Shown: positions 10,820 through 23,735 of the stretch, one piece after another | How the letters are laid out: every line of letters begins with the position of its first letter | Numbering within the stretch: the stretch's first letter is position 1 | Translations under genes and position numbers: made by a program | Assembly: GCA_032622095.1 (NCBI GenBank) | Contig: CP136067.1 | Coordinates: 192,224,052 to 192,288,051 of the forward strand | DNA: 64,000 bases | Origin: Siphonodentalium dalli | Taxonomy: Eukaryota; Mollusca; Scaphopoda; Gadilida; Siphonodentaliidae | Reading direction: 5' to 3' | The notes under the pieces: generated by a model | What the model saw: only the letters and a program-made list of their open reading frames with translations | Database searches by the model: none | What the model was told of the DNA's origin: nothing

Positions 10820-13800
10820 ACCCATGTCAGTTCCAATCCCCCTGCTTGTTATGATAATATACAAAAGTACATGCATGAATAAAACAGAATAGTATCATAA
10901 TACATTATTATAAATATTCAGGAAGTGTGAGATTGTTTAACTTTTATGTACCGAATTTATCTCAATCTAATTGCAAAATAAGCAGTGGCGTTGTCGATTA
11001 TTCATTCTATATATTTAAGATAGAGATGCACGTTTACATAAATACAGCCAAATATGGCGAGAGCTTTTCAACAAAGAATTTCTCTGGATCTATCTGGCAA
11101 AAAATCGTGAATTTCACATATCATCTTCATTGTTTAGAGAATCTGAGCAATTATTAAGAGGTGACAAAAATAATGGATTTTAAAACATTTGGGAGGTTGA
11201 AAATATTATTTTCTTTGTTGTCTCTTTCGGTACCAAGAATTGATGGCATAATTATTAAGTTCACACATCATGCCAATCACCAAACAGCTTATTGTCTTGG
11301 CTCCATGAGAGGAGGCTTCATTTGTATCATTTTGTGGAGATAGATTTTTAATTGCATAATATAGCATCATACCCCCATATATTATAATGAAGAATAAAGC
11401 AGTCACAATTATTCCAGCCCAATGAAAACAACTGTTGATATGTAGCTGGTCCACTCAAGCAGTGCACAATCAACTGGAATTAGGCCACAGTGTTAAGAGA
11501 TATGGTGGTCAGTTTTAACTTGGTTGTGAAGCCATGACCCAGAACTCATCTCAGCCCAAACTTTCATTGAACAACATGAATGGCATGGAAATGATCAAAT
11601 ATAGAAAATTATTTGTGGGTAGTTGTCTTTCTAAGTGAAAATAATCATAAAATTTCATGAATCAAGACAAATTAAGTCTCCTCTCATGATCTTCAGATAT
11701 GATATCATGGATATATGAACTACACTTTTGAAACAAATCGAATTTACAGAAGTTCTTGGTACCTGAAAATGGTGACATTTTAAATATTTTCCATAAAAGG
11801 GAATTAAATGAGATTATAATAACCAATTGTTCTTAAATATTGTATCACAATAATCGCTTGTACCAAATTTCACAAATAAATTCCTGACAGAGTTTGAGAA
11901 AATCCATTTAGGACGACCAGGCAATTTTGGCCAAACGCGCATTTGACCCTTAATCTGACAACCAGATAATACGTCAGTTCTAGTTATATGGTTAGTGAGT
12001 TATTTGCTCGCTTTTCAAAGAAAATGCCCACTGCCTTGCAGATCAGATGGCATGCTGACGGGTTTCTGTTATTCATAGGATATGTCTTCTTTTTTTTTAA
12101 CTCTCTGGATATTACGCCAAATGAACTATTCAGTACATTTATATCTAAAGGACAAAATTTTGATTCTCTGTTTTGTATATAATCTGCAGTGTAATAAAAA
12201 GTGTTCCTCATTTTCTACGGATTTTATGGTGCAATATATTTACAAATATATGTTTTTGAGTATTTCAGTATACACATAATGATAATGGCTTTTCTTCGAT
12301 TCTGCCAGATTAAGCAAACCCCCGAAATTTACTTCTAAAGATATATAGGTACTTTTTCTCAACATAATCATTTTGCCCCACTAGTATCCTAGTATTTCAG
12401 CAATACCCATCAACATCATAGCAAATTAGTGGGACAATTTAAACAGGGCTGTGTCACCCAATTCATTTCCGTTTCATTGCCTGAACGAAGGCGCGTTGTG
12501 AAAATTTAAAAACCACACACAATTACCATGTACTGTTACAATAATATATAAATATATATCTTGAGTATATCTGCCTGTAAGCAATCTGTTTGATTTTCCC
12601 ATTGACTGGTGCCATTTTGGCAGTCATCTGATGTCAAAGTACTAACATTGCTTTCATTAAATGACACAGTGGGATTGTTTTGTGAATATCTAATAATCGT
12701 CTCACAGTTTACTAATATAGGTCAAACAAAGGGTGTTATACATGTAGGTCGCCCATAAGATCCTAAATATTCACCCACACACCGATCCAAAATGGCCGCC
12801 GTCCAGAGTAGTTCAAATACGGGACCCATGCCATTTTCCCGACGGCGGCCATTTTGAATCGGGATGGGGTGTGTGAGTTGAATATTAAGGGTGCCTTGGT
12901 GGCCACAATAAAACACCCTTTGATTGACCCAAATCGACCAGGGGGCAGATACATGGCTTGAATCCCCTATTTGAATCCCTCTGGGCGGCGGACATTTGGA
13001 TCGGGTGACGTTCGTGGAACTTGAAAGGTTGCATAGTCTTGTGGGCAACCAGACAACACATTTTGATTGACATAGGTTGATTTTTAACAATGTTAAAGGA
13101 ATGGAAGTCACCTTCGTTCGGTGTGGAATTGTCCTCACCACAGGGAAGCAATGAGTTCTCTTGAAATATGAATGAGTGAATGAGATATTTTTTTGTTACG
13201 GAGCAATGTATTATCAACAACTGCATAGTATATTATCCCGACAATTCAATGGCAACGCTCGTGACATGGTAGAACAGTTTACGTTGGGAAAGAGACAACA
13301 GCGAAACGGTTCACAACCAACGAATGAATGCAAATTGCTTGTGGTGACAGAGATGTCTACACACATTATGCAAGAAAACCATAGTCAAAAATGTTAACGC
13401 CATCAAGATCATATTATTAGGTATATATAAACTGTATTCGAACTTTAATATAGTGATTGTGAAAAACGTGTATATATATAGGTAACGCCTATGTAGTTGA
13501 TTATATGTGATATACATACGTTCTGAAATGTTCATCGCCAAACGTGCAACGACCATTGCATTGATACACAAATAACCACACTCCCATTGTCAAAGAAGTG
13601 ACAACGCCTTGACGATTGACACGTTATTGTGGCGACGTGGTGCCAACTCGCGGCAAATACACTAAACAGTTGGTTTCTCGGTTCTTTCTACGACATTTAA
13701 ATTGTTTTAAATTCCTATGCCATGAAACAGGATAAAACAGGTTTATGAAGGTTCTTGTATGTCTAATTCATCACAATGAACCAATTTGAGGAAATAATTC

Positions 13801-14165
13801 ATAGTTTGAAGAAGGTTTAACAAATGTTTGACAATATTTTTTATTAGAAAATTACCATAGAAACGGGGTTCCGTGATAGGGTTATACAAATCTTTTAACA
13901 TATCCTAACTTCACAGTGTACATGGGATCCAATTTATTTTAAACACAGCGGAAATGTGTTATTGTTTTTGCCTTTTCGGCTTGAAATATGTCTATGACTT
14001 TAAATATCAACACCACATACCCATTGAACAAAAAGTGAAGTAAATTACACATAAAGAGCGTTTCATGATTATTTTTCACAATGAGATGCTTCAATTGCTG
14101 CTGGATCGAGGTAACGCGTACTGAGTGCCAAATCTATCCACCTATACATGTGTATCAAATCATAC
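10820..14165. other. Long stretch without recognised genes
   Basis: No exon with convincing domain similarity or paired splice sites was seen. Short open frames (for example around 11,206-11,454 and 12,722-13,226) lack recognisable features. 13,365-13,440 shows weak similarity to 20,950-21,030 (AAGAAAACCATAGTCA followed by AACGC and AAGATCATAT), suggesting an old dispersed repeat. Confidence 0.5.
12788..12858. repeat. Short inverted repeat
   Basis: AAAATGGCCGCCGTC at ~12,790 and GACGGCGGCCATTTT at ~12,841 form arms of 15 bp around a ~36-bp centre. A foldback structure with no other clear content. Confidence 0.8.
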
Positions 14166-14169
14166 AAAT

Positions 14170-15565
14170 AGTGTCCTATGACAAACAGCAGGTGTTCCAA
14201 TTTCCAAACTTACCAAAACTAGTGTCTAAATCTATCCAACTAGTTTCCCAAACCACCAAAGCGTGCCCCATCCATCAACTGAGATCACATACCATCGAAT
14301 GGTGTCCCAAAATTACACACAAATAGCCCCAGCTCAACCAAAAATGAGTGCCACAAACCAACCAAGGGATGCCAAAGACACATCACAAATAATTTAAATC
14401 ACCATGAATGTCTAAAGTCGTCTGATTAGAAAATAAAACCTTATACCTAGTGCTCCAAAGCATCCAATGAGTGTCACAGGCAATCTACCGAATCATCTCA
14501 ACCATCCAACAAGTTTACCAAACCACGGGACAATCATTGGATGGTTTGGGGAACTAATTTGAGTGACAGTCGGATGATCATTTGGGACACTCGATGGATA
14601 GCTGTGTACACTACTGTGGTTAAAGACACTCATTGGACGGTTTTAGAGACCCAACGGATGGTTTCAGACACTAGTTGGGTGGTCATAGATACCCCAAATG
14701 AACTGAAACACCAGGTGTGTGGTTTGGGGCACTCTTTGTGATGGTTTGGGACACTGGTTGGGTGGTTTCGGACACCACATGGGTGGTTTGATGTACTCAC
14801 TGGGTAGCTTGTGACACTCACTGGGTGGTTTGGGACACTACTTGGGTCATTTGGGACACTCAAACGGAGGCTTGGGGCACATATGGGGTTGGTTTAGGTC
14901 TAGGACTCTCGGTGGATGGCCTGTGACACTGATTGGATGGTCTGGGTATGGAACACTTATTTTGTGAATAAGGACACCCTTTGGGTGATTGGGGACACTA
15001 CCTGATTGGGTTGGAGCACTAGATGGAAAGTGTGGTACACTCGCGTGGGTTCAGGGACCCTTTAGACTGTTTGTGACATTACATGTGTGATCTATGGCAC
15101 ACTTTGTGTGGTTTGGGCCACTTAGTTGATGGTTTGGGACAGTCATATGGTGGTTTGTGTCAACCGCTGTTTTTGATACTATGTGCGTGGTTGGTGACAC
15201 CCATTGTGTGGTTTGGAGTATGCATCGGGTGGCATGGAACAATTATTGTATGGATACGACACCCTTTGGGTTGTTGTGGACACTACCTGTGTGTTTTGGG
15301 ACACCCAAAGGGTGGTTTGTGCAATCGTGGTATGGTTTGGGACACCATTCATGATGGATTGGGCCACTCATTGGATCATTTGGAACATCTTTTGTGTGGT
15401 TTTTGGACACCCTTTGTATGTTTTAGGACACGGGTTGGGTGAATATGAACAGACATTTTGGGTGGTTTGGCACACTCACTCGATGACATGGAGACTTTTG
15501 TGGTTTGGAACACTCAGTGTGCAGATTTCCCGTCGTTTGGGTGGTTCGGAACACTACGTGTGTGA
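14170..15565. repeat. Degenerate GGTTTGGGACACT minisatellite in two opposite orientations
   Basis: From about 14,535 rightward the plus strand repeats variants of GGTGGTTTGGGACACTCATT every ~24-28 bp. To the left (14,170-14,530) the same motif appears reversed, as CCAAACCACC and GTGTCCCAAA variants. The switch point is near ACCAAACCACGGGACAATC / ATTGGATGGTTTGGGGAAC. Open frames of 60-126 codons here are repeat artefacts. Confidence 0.88.
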
Positions 15566-15569
15566 CCCC

Positions 15570-16500
15570 CATAAAAGCTCATGAAATTGGGGTGTGACCT
15601 CAAACATGCTGAATCTGATGCCGATTTGCTGACCGCGCACATTGCCATTGATGTATTTTGTAGTCAATTGATACCCGGGATTTACTATTATCGTATCCAG
15701 AAGACTCATGCGGCTATTTCTCAATACATCCTGAGTTCTATAGACAACACGCACAACATGAGAACTCTTTGTTTGTGATTGTCATTCATTTTTCATAAGT
15801 TTAAGCCACTCTTTTATTAAAAAATACCATGTGATGTGGCTAAAACCTTTATATAAACATCTCAATAGTAGCCAACACAAAATGTGAAGTTGATATCACA
15901 CTTTAGCCGACTAAAATGGCTTAAAGTGACCAAATGGTGAAATAACATATTTTGAAAAAAATAAACGCTCTCTATATAAAAAACTAGGCCACCCCTATAT
16001 TAAACAAGACAGTCAATGACTGTGGAGACGCTCACCAGACTGTAAAGACTGAGAAGACTGGGACTAGGAAGACCATAAGAAATAGTACTTATCAAAATCA
16101 CTTAAAAACAAGTAGTCCCAAAGAGGGACGTAGCTATTGGGTCTCAATTGAGCAGTAGGTTGTCAACTTTTAAATTTTCAACTGCATGGACCTGATCACC
16201 CCACCCCACAGTCTGCTCCCTCCTAACTGAAGCAAACACACTCCAAATGAAGCAAACACACTCCTTTGCACATGTTGGAATTTTACAACTGATACTTCAA
16301 GATTTCCTAACTGTTGCAAACTTCCAACCAGACATCCCCCCTTTTTAATTGTGGCCGACAATCAAACAAATTTTGATCCCAACTCTCCATAGGTCATATA
16401 CACCAAATGTAACTGGTTGAACCCATTTTAACAAATCGCACCCCTATATGATATGGTGACCCCAGTTGAACAAATATGAATACCAGTCACACAAGGACGA
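15570..16500. other. Non-coding spacer
   Basis: No gene recognised. 15,585-15,780 contains a short open frame with a vague HAESDADLLTAHIA segment of uncertain meaning. 15,840-16,000 resembles 18,650-18,800 (GCTTAAAGTGACCAAATGGTGAAAT and AACGCTCTCTATATA), an old dispersed repeat. Confidence 0.45.
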
Positions 16501-16509
16501 TGTTTTAAG

Positions 16510-16735
16510 AATAACTATTTAGGGAAAGAATTATGTCCATGGCTCTGCCCATATTTGACCCAGTGATCCAATTCTGAATCAAATCTGAATCACAGTATCC
16601 CATAACAATAAAAAGCTGAATTGGCCTGATGGTTCTTGATATGAATACGTTTAAAGAATTACAATGGATGGAAAAGTTATGTCCCTGGCTCCCTATGGGA
16701 GGCTCGCATATATAAGAGAATGCACCGTTACATGA
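16510..16735 (+). mobile_element. Degenerate SINE-like repeat fragment plus a lone hairpin arm
   Basis: TTATGTCCATGGCTCTGCCC followed by ATTTGACCCAGTGATCC matches the start of the two better copies at 17,250 and 18,270. It is followed at about 16,702-16,728 by GCTCGCATATATAAGAGAAT, one arm of the hairpin module common in the P450 region. Confidence 0.7.
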
Positions 16736-17249
16736 TATTTAATGCTGCACCAGCGGAGCTCCCTTCACGACAGGGTTTATAAATAATGGCCTAACTGTCA
16801 GATTCACACTAAGGCTTTGGAATTAGTTTGTAATCATAAGCCACAGGTCATTTATATACATCTCTCTACCAAGCAGATAGCTCTAGGACATCAATCAACA
16901 AAGCTGTCAACCCAAGCAGATTTTGTTAATACTGCCATCTCATTAATCACCGTAGCCAGCACAATGTGACTTCTATATGGCGTTAAGTAAACATTCTGTC
17001 TTCTCAGGAACCCTCCTCATATCTCATTTAGATCTAAGTATCCCTGTTTGCATGTTCTCGATTTTAGACTGATTTAAATCAAATTTGGTGTGGTCAACCT
17101 GGTGGCTGTTATAATGGTGTTAGTTGTTTTTTAAAATAAGTTTAAACAAAAAAATTAAATATGAGCAAGGAATTAAATCTAAATTAAAATTAAAAAAGTA
17201 TTTTGGTTTGTTTTTGTTTGTTAAATGGAGCAAGGTGTTCAATTTTTTT

Positions 17250-17640
17250 TTAAAGAGTTATGTCCCTGGCTCTGCCAATATATGACCCAGTGACACCATT
17301 TGAACAAATCTGATCCCGATTCACCCAAGGACCCTCCATATCAAATATAAGCTAAATAGGCCCAATAGTTCTTGAGAAGACGTTTTAAGAATTACCATAG
17401 AGGGATAGAGTTATGGCCCTGGCTTCGCAACTATTTGACCCAGTGACCTCATTTGAACAAATCTGAATGTGAGTCACCTATGGAACATCCACACCAAATA
17501 TGAACCTATTCGGTCTGATGGTTCCAGAGAAGACGAAGTTTAAAGAATTGTTGATGGATGGATGGACGGACGATGGACGAGGAGTGATGACTATAGCTCC
17601 ACTGGAGACTTCGTCTCAGGTGAGCTAATAACAGAATGCA
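17250..17640 (+). mobile_element. SINE-like dispersed repeat, copy 1
   Basis: It runs from AGAGTTATGTCCCTGGCTCT through two internal related halves (each with GTTATG[T/G]CCCTGGCT and ACCAAATATNA), a GGATGGACGGACGATGGACG stretch and the end GACTTCGTCTCAGGTGAGCT. The close copy is at 18,262-18,643. No ORF. The GGACGGACGG run and GGTGAGCTAA tail resemble repeats I associate with bivalve genomes, which is an impression rather than a match. Confidence 0.75.
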
Positions 17641-18189
17641 CTGACATGATATCTTGTTCTAAAATAATAACTATTGGGTAAATATTAAAACTAGGAGCTC
17701 CCTTCTTTTGATCTATGTATATGTAATTGGTTTTGGAAAAAATTACATCTCATTGAATAAATCTGAAAATTCCCCCCAAACCCCTGTGGGGACATCCCTT
17801 GGGAGAATAGGACATGTGTGATGTATTTGGATGTCTGACTACATTGGCCTAACAGTATTTCCTTGGCTTTCCCAGTGCATTCTCATTGTGGTACCAGCAC
17901 AGCTCCGGTCATGAAATGGTTAATACTAATAATAAAGGTGTAAACTATCAAACAGGTTAGAGTTGTATTTGAGATTGGTGTAAACACATAGGATTGAATT
18001 TCAATCATGCACCTCTATCTCTCTTAGCCAGGAGTAATGTGGTTATTGAGATAAAGGTTAATTACATTATAATGACTGGACAGCTGTGAGAAGGAAGGCC
18101 AGTCAGATGGCATGTAATGGCATGTCAGATAACTAAAGCTGTAGAAGGCTTTTAATGGGGTGAACTACACAGGGATCCAGTGTGGGGTG

Positions 18190-18240
18190 GCAGGGGCGGT
18201 GGTGGTGGTGGTGGTGGTGGTGCGGGGGGGGGGGGTTGAG
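18190..18240 (+). repeat. GGT/G-rich microsatellite
   Basis: A run of GGT triplets followed by CGGGGGGGGGGGGG. Low complexity. Confidence 0.95.
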
Positions 18241-18261
18241 GGTGTGGTGAGTCTATTTAAA

Positions 18262-18643
18262 CTGATTTTTTTTTAAAGAGTTATGTCCCTGGCTCTGCCC
18301 CTATTTGACCCAGTGACCCCATTTCAACAAATCTGAACCCCAGTCACCCAAGGACCTTCTATACCAAATATAAGCTAAATCGGTCCAATGGTTCATAAGA
18401 AGAAGTTGTTCAAAGACTTAACAGAGTTATGGCCCTGGTTTCGCAACTAATGGACCTGGTGACATCATTTGAACAAATCTGAATGCGAGTCACCTAGGGA
18501 ACATCCACACCAAATATGAACCCATTTGGTCATATGGTTCGGGAGAAGAAGATGATTCTTGGCGGACGGACGGACGGACGGACGATGGACGAGGAGTGAT
18601 GACTATAGCTCCACCGGAGACTCCGTCTCAGGTGAGCTAAAAA
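18262..18643 (+). mobile_element. SINE-like dispersed repeat, copy 2
   Basis: Direct copy of 17,250-17,640, with the same order of segments, a longer GGACGGACGGACGG run near 18,570 and the end CCGTCTCAGGTGAGCTAAAA. Together the copies delimit an element of about 380 bp. Confidence 0.78.
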
Positions 18644-18920
18644 GACCATATAATTTGTTAAAAACCTTTATGTCGACAATATTGCACAAAATATGAGAGA
18701 TTGTATCAAACTTTAGCCCCCCCCCCCCTGAAATAGCTTAAATTGACCAAGTGGTGAAATCATATAACTCACAAAAGTGAAACGCTCTCTATATACACAA
18801 CTAGGGCAAAAACCAGTTTGATTACCTCAATTTTGTTGGGACTTTTTGTATCATGATGTCTGGTGTTGCAATTAGTGTGAGGTTGGCCAATTTTTTAGCC
18901 AGATTGACTGGACTTATACC

Positions 18921-20780
18921 CACAGAGGCGTTATTTCGCTAAAATCCCGATTCAGAATCTGGATTCAGATTACAGATTGGTCCCCGTACGATTTGGTTCG
19001 GCAAAAGAACAGACCAGAAATTGGCAGAATCAGTAAACGAACAGACCGTAATCTCAATATCGTGGTAATCCGAATCTGTGTTCGGATTCCGATTACGGAC
19101 TCAAATGTTCGTAATGTAAACAAACCGAGATTTCGCCACCTCGGAGTTTAAAAACACAATAAAACATAAGAGTCCGTCTCTTGTGTACAAATTATTGCAG
19201 AATATAAACGATCTATATCAAAGAATTTTAAATGCGGAGACAAATTTGTTTTATTGAATGTAAACTGGGAGAATATTACTGAAATTAGCCAAATAATAAC
19301 GCTATTAATACAAACGCTGGGGGAGCACTTCGGTTGATGGCGAAGCAAATCATTGTTGATTGTCACTTTCATATGTCCATTTCATAATTCCATCCATAAA
19401 ATACCGCCCGAACGCATGTCGATTTCGAATTAGGCGGATACGTCACCATTGACCGAATTCATATGAACCTGCATGGATATGTCTTCTGCTGTGTTCGTTA
19501 TTATAATGTTTCTTCTTATTCAAGGAATAGTAGGATTATATGATATCGATGGATTATCAGATACACGTATGTACTATCATCTAGTCTTATAGCAATTTCA
19601 TGTTTAAAATGTTTTGTTTCGTTAAATGCAGTCGTTTTGCACAATAGTCTCTGTATAGACAACAGACACATGTTCTAGGGACGTCGCTAGAAGTTTCCTC
19701 AAATTTCCGGCCAACTGCACCCCCCCCCCCCCATTGAACCAAACATCAATCTCACAGGTTCGCAGAATTCCATTTGCTCCCCTTGGAAATATCCAACCTG
19801 ACAAACACTAAGAATGGAAAATTACCAACTTTTACTGGTTGAAAAAAATCAAACTATGAGAACAATGCCAACCTATATATGGTGTCAAATTAATGTCCAA
19901 CTAATGTTGTGTCATGCATGAAATTTCCGACTGCTGGAATGTACCAAAGTTTAGTTTAGATATATTTATTTCAAATATATGTCAAATTTAGATAACACAT
20001 GATATATAACACATACATTTGTTTATACATACAAAGGAATTGGGGGACAAGTGCTGACTCACTTAAGGGTACCCCTTCTCCCGTATGTTATTACATTACA
20101 TTAAATAATTAGTAATGGCAAAGCAACATGACTACCAAAACAAGTTGAACATATATACAGATCACTGGACACCCCCTCTCCCGAGTTAGTCATAAGTTTG
20201 TATATGTATTTATTTAAAATAGGGTTTGTTTGTTGCGTTTGCTGGCTTGTACGTATCATTATTTGGAACAGTTAGTCAAAATAATCCTGATTTTCCTCAC
20301 GTATGAATGCACAGCTAAGCAAATTGTACCAAAGTTCGGGGTGGGGGTCGAGACACACAACCCACCCATGTCGTCACGTCCCTGTTCAACTGACAAGTTT
20401 CGTGTGTTCTTCACAACATCTTCGGAATTTGATTCAGGAGGCCTAGAGCTGTCACGTTTAGATATGCTTGCCCTCATCAATAAACACATTTTAACTTGAA
20501 AAAAAGATGCGATTAAGTCGGATTGGCAGCAAATTATGTTCCGTGTATATACACATAGAAGAAAAGCATGACTTTCACAACAAACATGAACTTTATAAAT
20601 ATAAGATACAAATGATACTTGTGTCAAATACATGAGCCATGTTTGACGCTGGGAGAAGATTAAACATAGTTTCGGAGACCACGTGGATTTCAAAATCTGA
20701 CCTAGAATAGGGAATTAGCCCCGCCCCCGTAATCGGCTTCGGATTCTGAATCCGGATTTTAGCGAAATAACGACTCTGTG
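18921..20780. mobile_element. 1.86-kb element with ~40-bp terminal inverted repeats
   Basis: The left end CACAGAGGCGTTATTTCGCT followed by AAAATCCCGATTCAGAATC is the near-exact reverse complement of 20,740-20,780, which ends TAGCGAAATAACGACTCTGTG. A few mismatches and one indel separate the arms. The interior has no transposase-like ORF, so it is a non-autonomous candidate. Subterminal GGATTCAGATTACAG/CGGATTCCGATTACGG repeats occur at the left side. No clean target-site duplication was seen. It includes a poly-C run at 19,720. Confidence 0.65.
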
Positions 20781-20817
20781 TACTATCGCCCAAAACAGAA
20801 TGAGAACATGTGAACTG

Positions 20818-20842
20818 GGGGGGGGGGGGGGGGGGGGGGGTC
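20818..20842 (+). repeat. Poly-G tract
   Basis: About 23 consecutive G residues. Such runs are unstable and error-prone in sequencing. Confidence 0.95.
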
Positions 20843-22215
20843 AAAACCTTAAACTCATTCCCACAAAAATGAAAATATGGAGATAGAACACTTTAGTTCT
20901 GACGCGACGATAATAGCTCTGTGTCGATATAAATAACTTCCCGTGCGACCCATGCATTACAAGAAAACCATAGTCAGAAATGGTAACGCGCTAAAGATCA
21001 TATATTATATACCCATGATTGTAATTATAGAATATAAGATATATTGGTTTCGCGAATGACCAACTCAGAATTCCGTTAAAATAACAATAACAACAACAAC
21101 AACCATCACCTAATTAACGAACCGGCGGCCGACTCGGCCGTCTCCGACCACAACCATCAGTGGGCTGCAGAACGAAAAATATCTATAAAAGTTGAAATAT
21201 AAGACTTACAAATTATCTTTTTCATTTCTTTTATTTGTAATTGACATAGCTTGCCACAAACCAAAAATAAACATTATTGACATAATAATGTAAAGGACAA
21301 TAAACGAAATTGAAATTCCCAACTACACCTTTTACCGGACTCGGCCTCCTGGTCGCGCAGTTCGACTTTTAAACCGGAAAACCCCGTTATCTATAAATAA
21401 AACTCCCAGCGAACCATAGCTATCTAGAATTTGGACAACAGCATACACGCGGCGCGCGCGTAATGACACCACAACACACATATATAACTTTGCCAATGAC
21501 AGATATCGCCTATATAGTTATTATCCGATGCTTTAAACTGGCGCTATGTTTAGTTATGTGGAAATCTGCGAGTGTATTGAGATTCCAAACAATCGCCCGA
21601 ATGGCTACATCGCTTTGTTGACACTAAGTTGTGATTGGTTGCGACTGACGTAATGCTTGCTTGCGGTAATAGGGACCCCCACCCCAAAAATATTCCAGAC
21701 CAAGTACAGCGTTATATATAGCTGTCAAGTCTGTGTTTTAACCAGAACTGGTGCTAGAGCGAGTATAAATAACATTCACATGGGTGTCTCCGTAATCTGG
21801 AAACAAACACTGTTTTACACAGGATACAAGATTTTATTGCAAACATATAACATATACAATAAAACATGCATGTACAATAATAGTATGGATTAAACAAAAA
21901 CATGTCGGTATTAATTGGTGGTCAAATAGTTCAGATTCTGGAAGAATGACAGTGGACAACGAAGGGGTGAGGTTCCGAAAACCAATAAGACTCACATATT
22001 TTTTCGTTGTTTCATTAATATTGTAAAACAAAAAAATAATGTAATCTGGAGAATTGACCTCATAAATTGTATTTCATGGCAGCCACAACATGTGATGCAA
22101 ATTTGAACAAGTTCAGTTCATTTAAGTCCTGCAAATGGTGCGCCCAGATAGGGTTTGGGCTGGACGAGCGAATTGGTGAGTTGAGGGGGGGGGGGGTGAA
22201 TGACCTTCCCATGAC
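20843..22215. other. Non-coding spacer
   Basis: No recognisable exon. It contains a CAACAACAAC microsatellite near 21,090 and a GCGCGCG-rich patch near 21,452. Confidence 0.45.
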
Positions 22216-22294
22216 GACGCTATTGATATATGCTCTAGGAACGATGCAAACAAAATTGTAATTATAATGAAAATGAATAAATGGCTGGAGTCAT

Positions 22295-22435
22295 AAATTC
22301 ATTTTCATTATAATTACCATGTTTTTTGCATCTTTCATAGAGCACATGAATGTATTGTTGCATATATTCTGTCGAGTATAAAAGGAGATGGCCCCATAAA
22401 TTGTCGGATTTGGTGTACATCACCCCTTTAAAGGT
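22295..22435. mobile_element. Partial copy of the TTAAAGGGG MITE
   Basis: The right half matches 5,070-5,213: CATAGAGCACATGAATGTATT, TTGCATATATTCTGTCGAGT, ATAAAAGGAGATGGCCCCAT and the end CACCCCTTTAAAGG. The left half is lost or replaced by an inverted repeat around AATGAAAATGAATAAATGGC. Confidence 0.75.
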
Positions 22436-22479
22436 CAAATATATCTACATGATTGTATCTGACATGTACAATAACTGTG

Positions 22480-23455
22480 GGACGGTATGATGTCAGCCGA
22501 TTATTCAATTCCATGTCATTAGCAATAGCAGTTACCCAAAAGTTATATGCCAGAGCAGGGACTGTGTGGTGTCAAATTCCTTGGAATTTGTAGGAACTGC
22601 ACGGTTTTTCATATGCTACCAATTACAATGTTTCTTGTTTGATCGACTGATTGGGGTTTAACTTCATTTTAGCAACAAAACCATATCACGCCCACATTTC
22701 TTGTTTGAAAAAGCAATAGCATCAAATGTGTGCTAGATATTCAATTACAATAATTATGGTTAAATTATTATACTGAAGTGTAGCAATAACAATGAAACAC
22801 CACTAGTTTTATTCAGGTGCATGTAAATCTTAAGAGGCCGTGCTTTTGCTCAATTTGTCGGAATGGGATATGTGAGTTGCATACTCGATATGACATTTTG
22901 TCTTGCAACAACTCGACGATCACTGCAACCTAGAGATTTGACGATGGAAGTTATAATCCCCATGCAATTTATTTCATTTTTTTCAATTCAGGGCTCAATA
23001 ATGTTGAAGATGCATTATCCGAATTAACGCTCCTAAATGACCATTTCTTTGGCTTCGGGTATAAACAATATTTGATTCGAGTCGAGGAACCCACCCATCA
23101 AAGCTCAGATTGGTCAGATATCGATTTTTGAAGTTGTTATTTATCGAGATGTGCAATTATTTGTGGCCCAGAAACGCGTCGTGAAACGGACGGTCTCGGA
23201 CAAAATTGGGGATGAAGATGGATAACTTACAAATGGTATGATGTTGTCAGCCGTTCATTCAATTCCATGACATTACCAATATCATACAGTTACCCAAAAG
23301 TTATACGTGCGTATATACCAGAGCAGTTAGTTACCTTGTGGTGTCAAAATGTCCTGGAATTTGTATATAGGAACTGCACGCTTTGTCATATGCTACCAAT
23401 TACAATGTTTCTTGTTTGATTGATTGATTGTTAAAGGATACCTTGCAAGCGGTAT
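22480..23455. repeat. ~190-bp direct repeat pair interleaved with family R fragment
   Basis: 22,480-22,650 and 23,235-23,430 share GGTATGATG, AGCCG, TTCATTCAATTCCATG, CAGTTACCCAAAAGTTATA, GTGGTGTCAAA and CATATGCTACCAATTACAAT. Between them, 22,998-23,225 is a 5' part of family R. A third short piece of the repeat is at 23,447-23,487. Confidence 0.7.
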
Positions 23456-23484
23456 GTTGTTGTTAGCCGATCATTCAATTCAAC

Positions 23485-23735
23485 TCTAAAAACAAGTGGT
23501 AATACGGCCAAATTTCGTGAATACTCAAGTGATAATACGGCCATATTTCGTTGAAGAAAATGTTGATAAATAACACGTTTTGGGAAGTTTGATACCATAG
23601 TTGACAGTATTTAGCATTATTTTGTTGCAATTAATCGATTCTGATAACTTATTTTGAAGAAATGTTGTTGTTGTTGATCTTGATGATAGATGATATTGGA
23701 ACCCTCTGATCGGATTGAGTACCTTAATCAAAACA
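23485..23735 (+). mobile_element. Family R, 3' part
   Basis: Matches the right half of 4,290-4,775, including AAGTGGTAATACGGCCAAAT, AATAACACGTTTTGGGAAG and TCGGATTGAGTACCTTAA. Confidence 0.75.

Noticed and set aside
12722-13226. Open frames of 113-139 codons on the minus strand
   Set aside because: They overlap a foldback structure and show no domain; length is within chance for the local composition.
15581-15778. Fragment HAESDADLLTAHIAIDVF resembling a motif seen in some transposon proteins
   Set aside because: Too short and too weak a likeness to support a call without a profile search.
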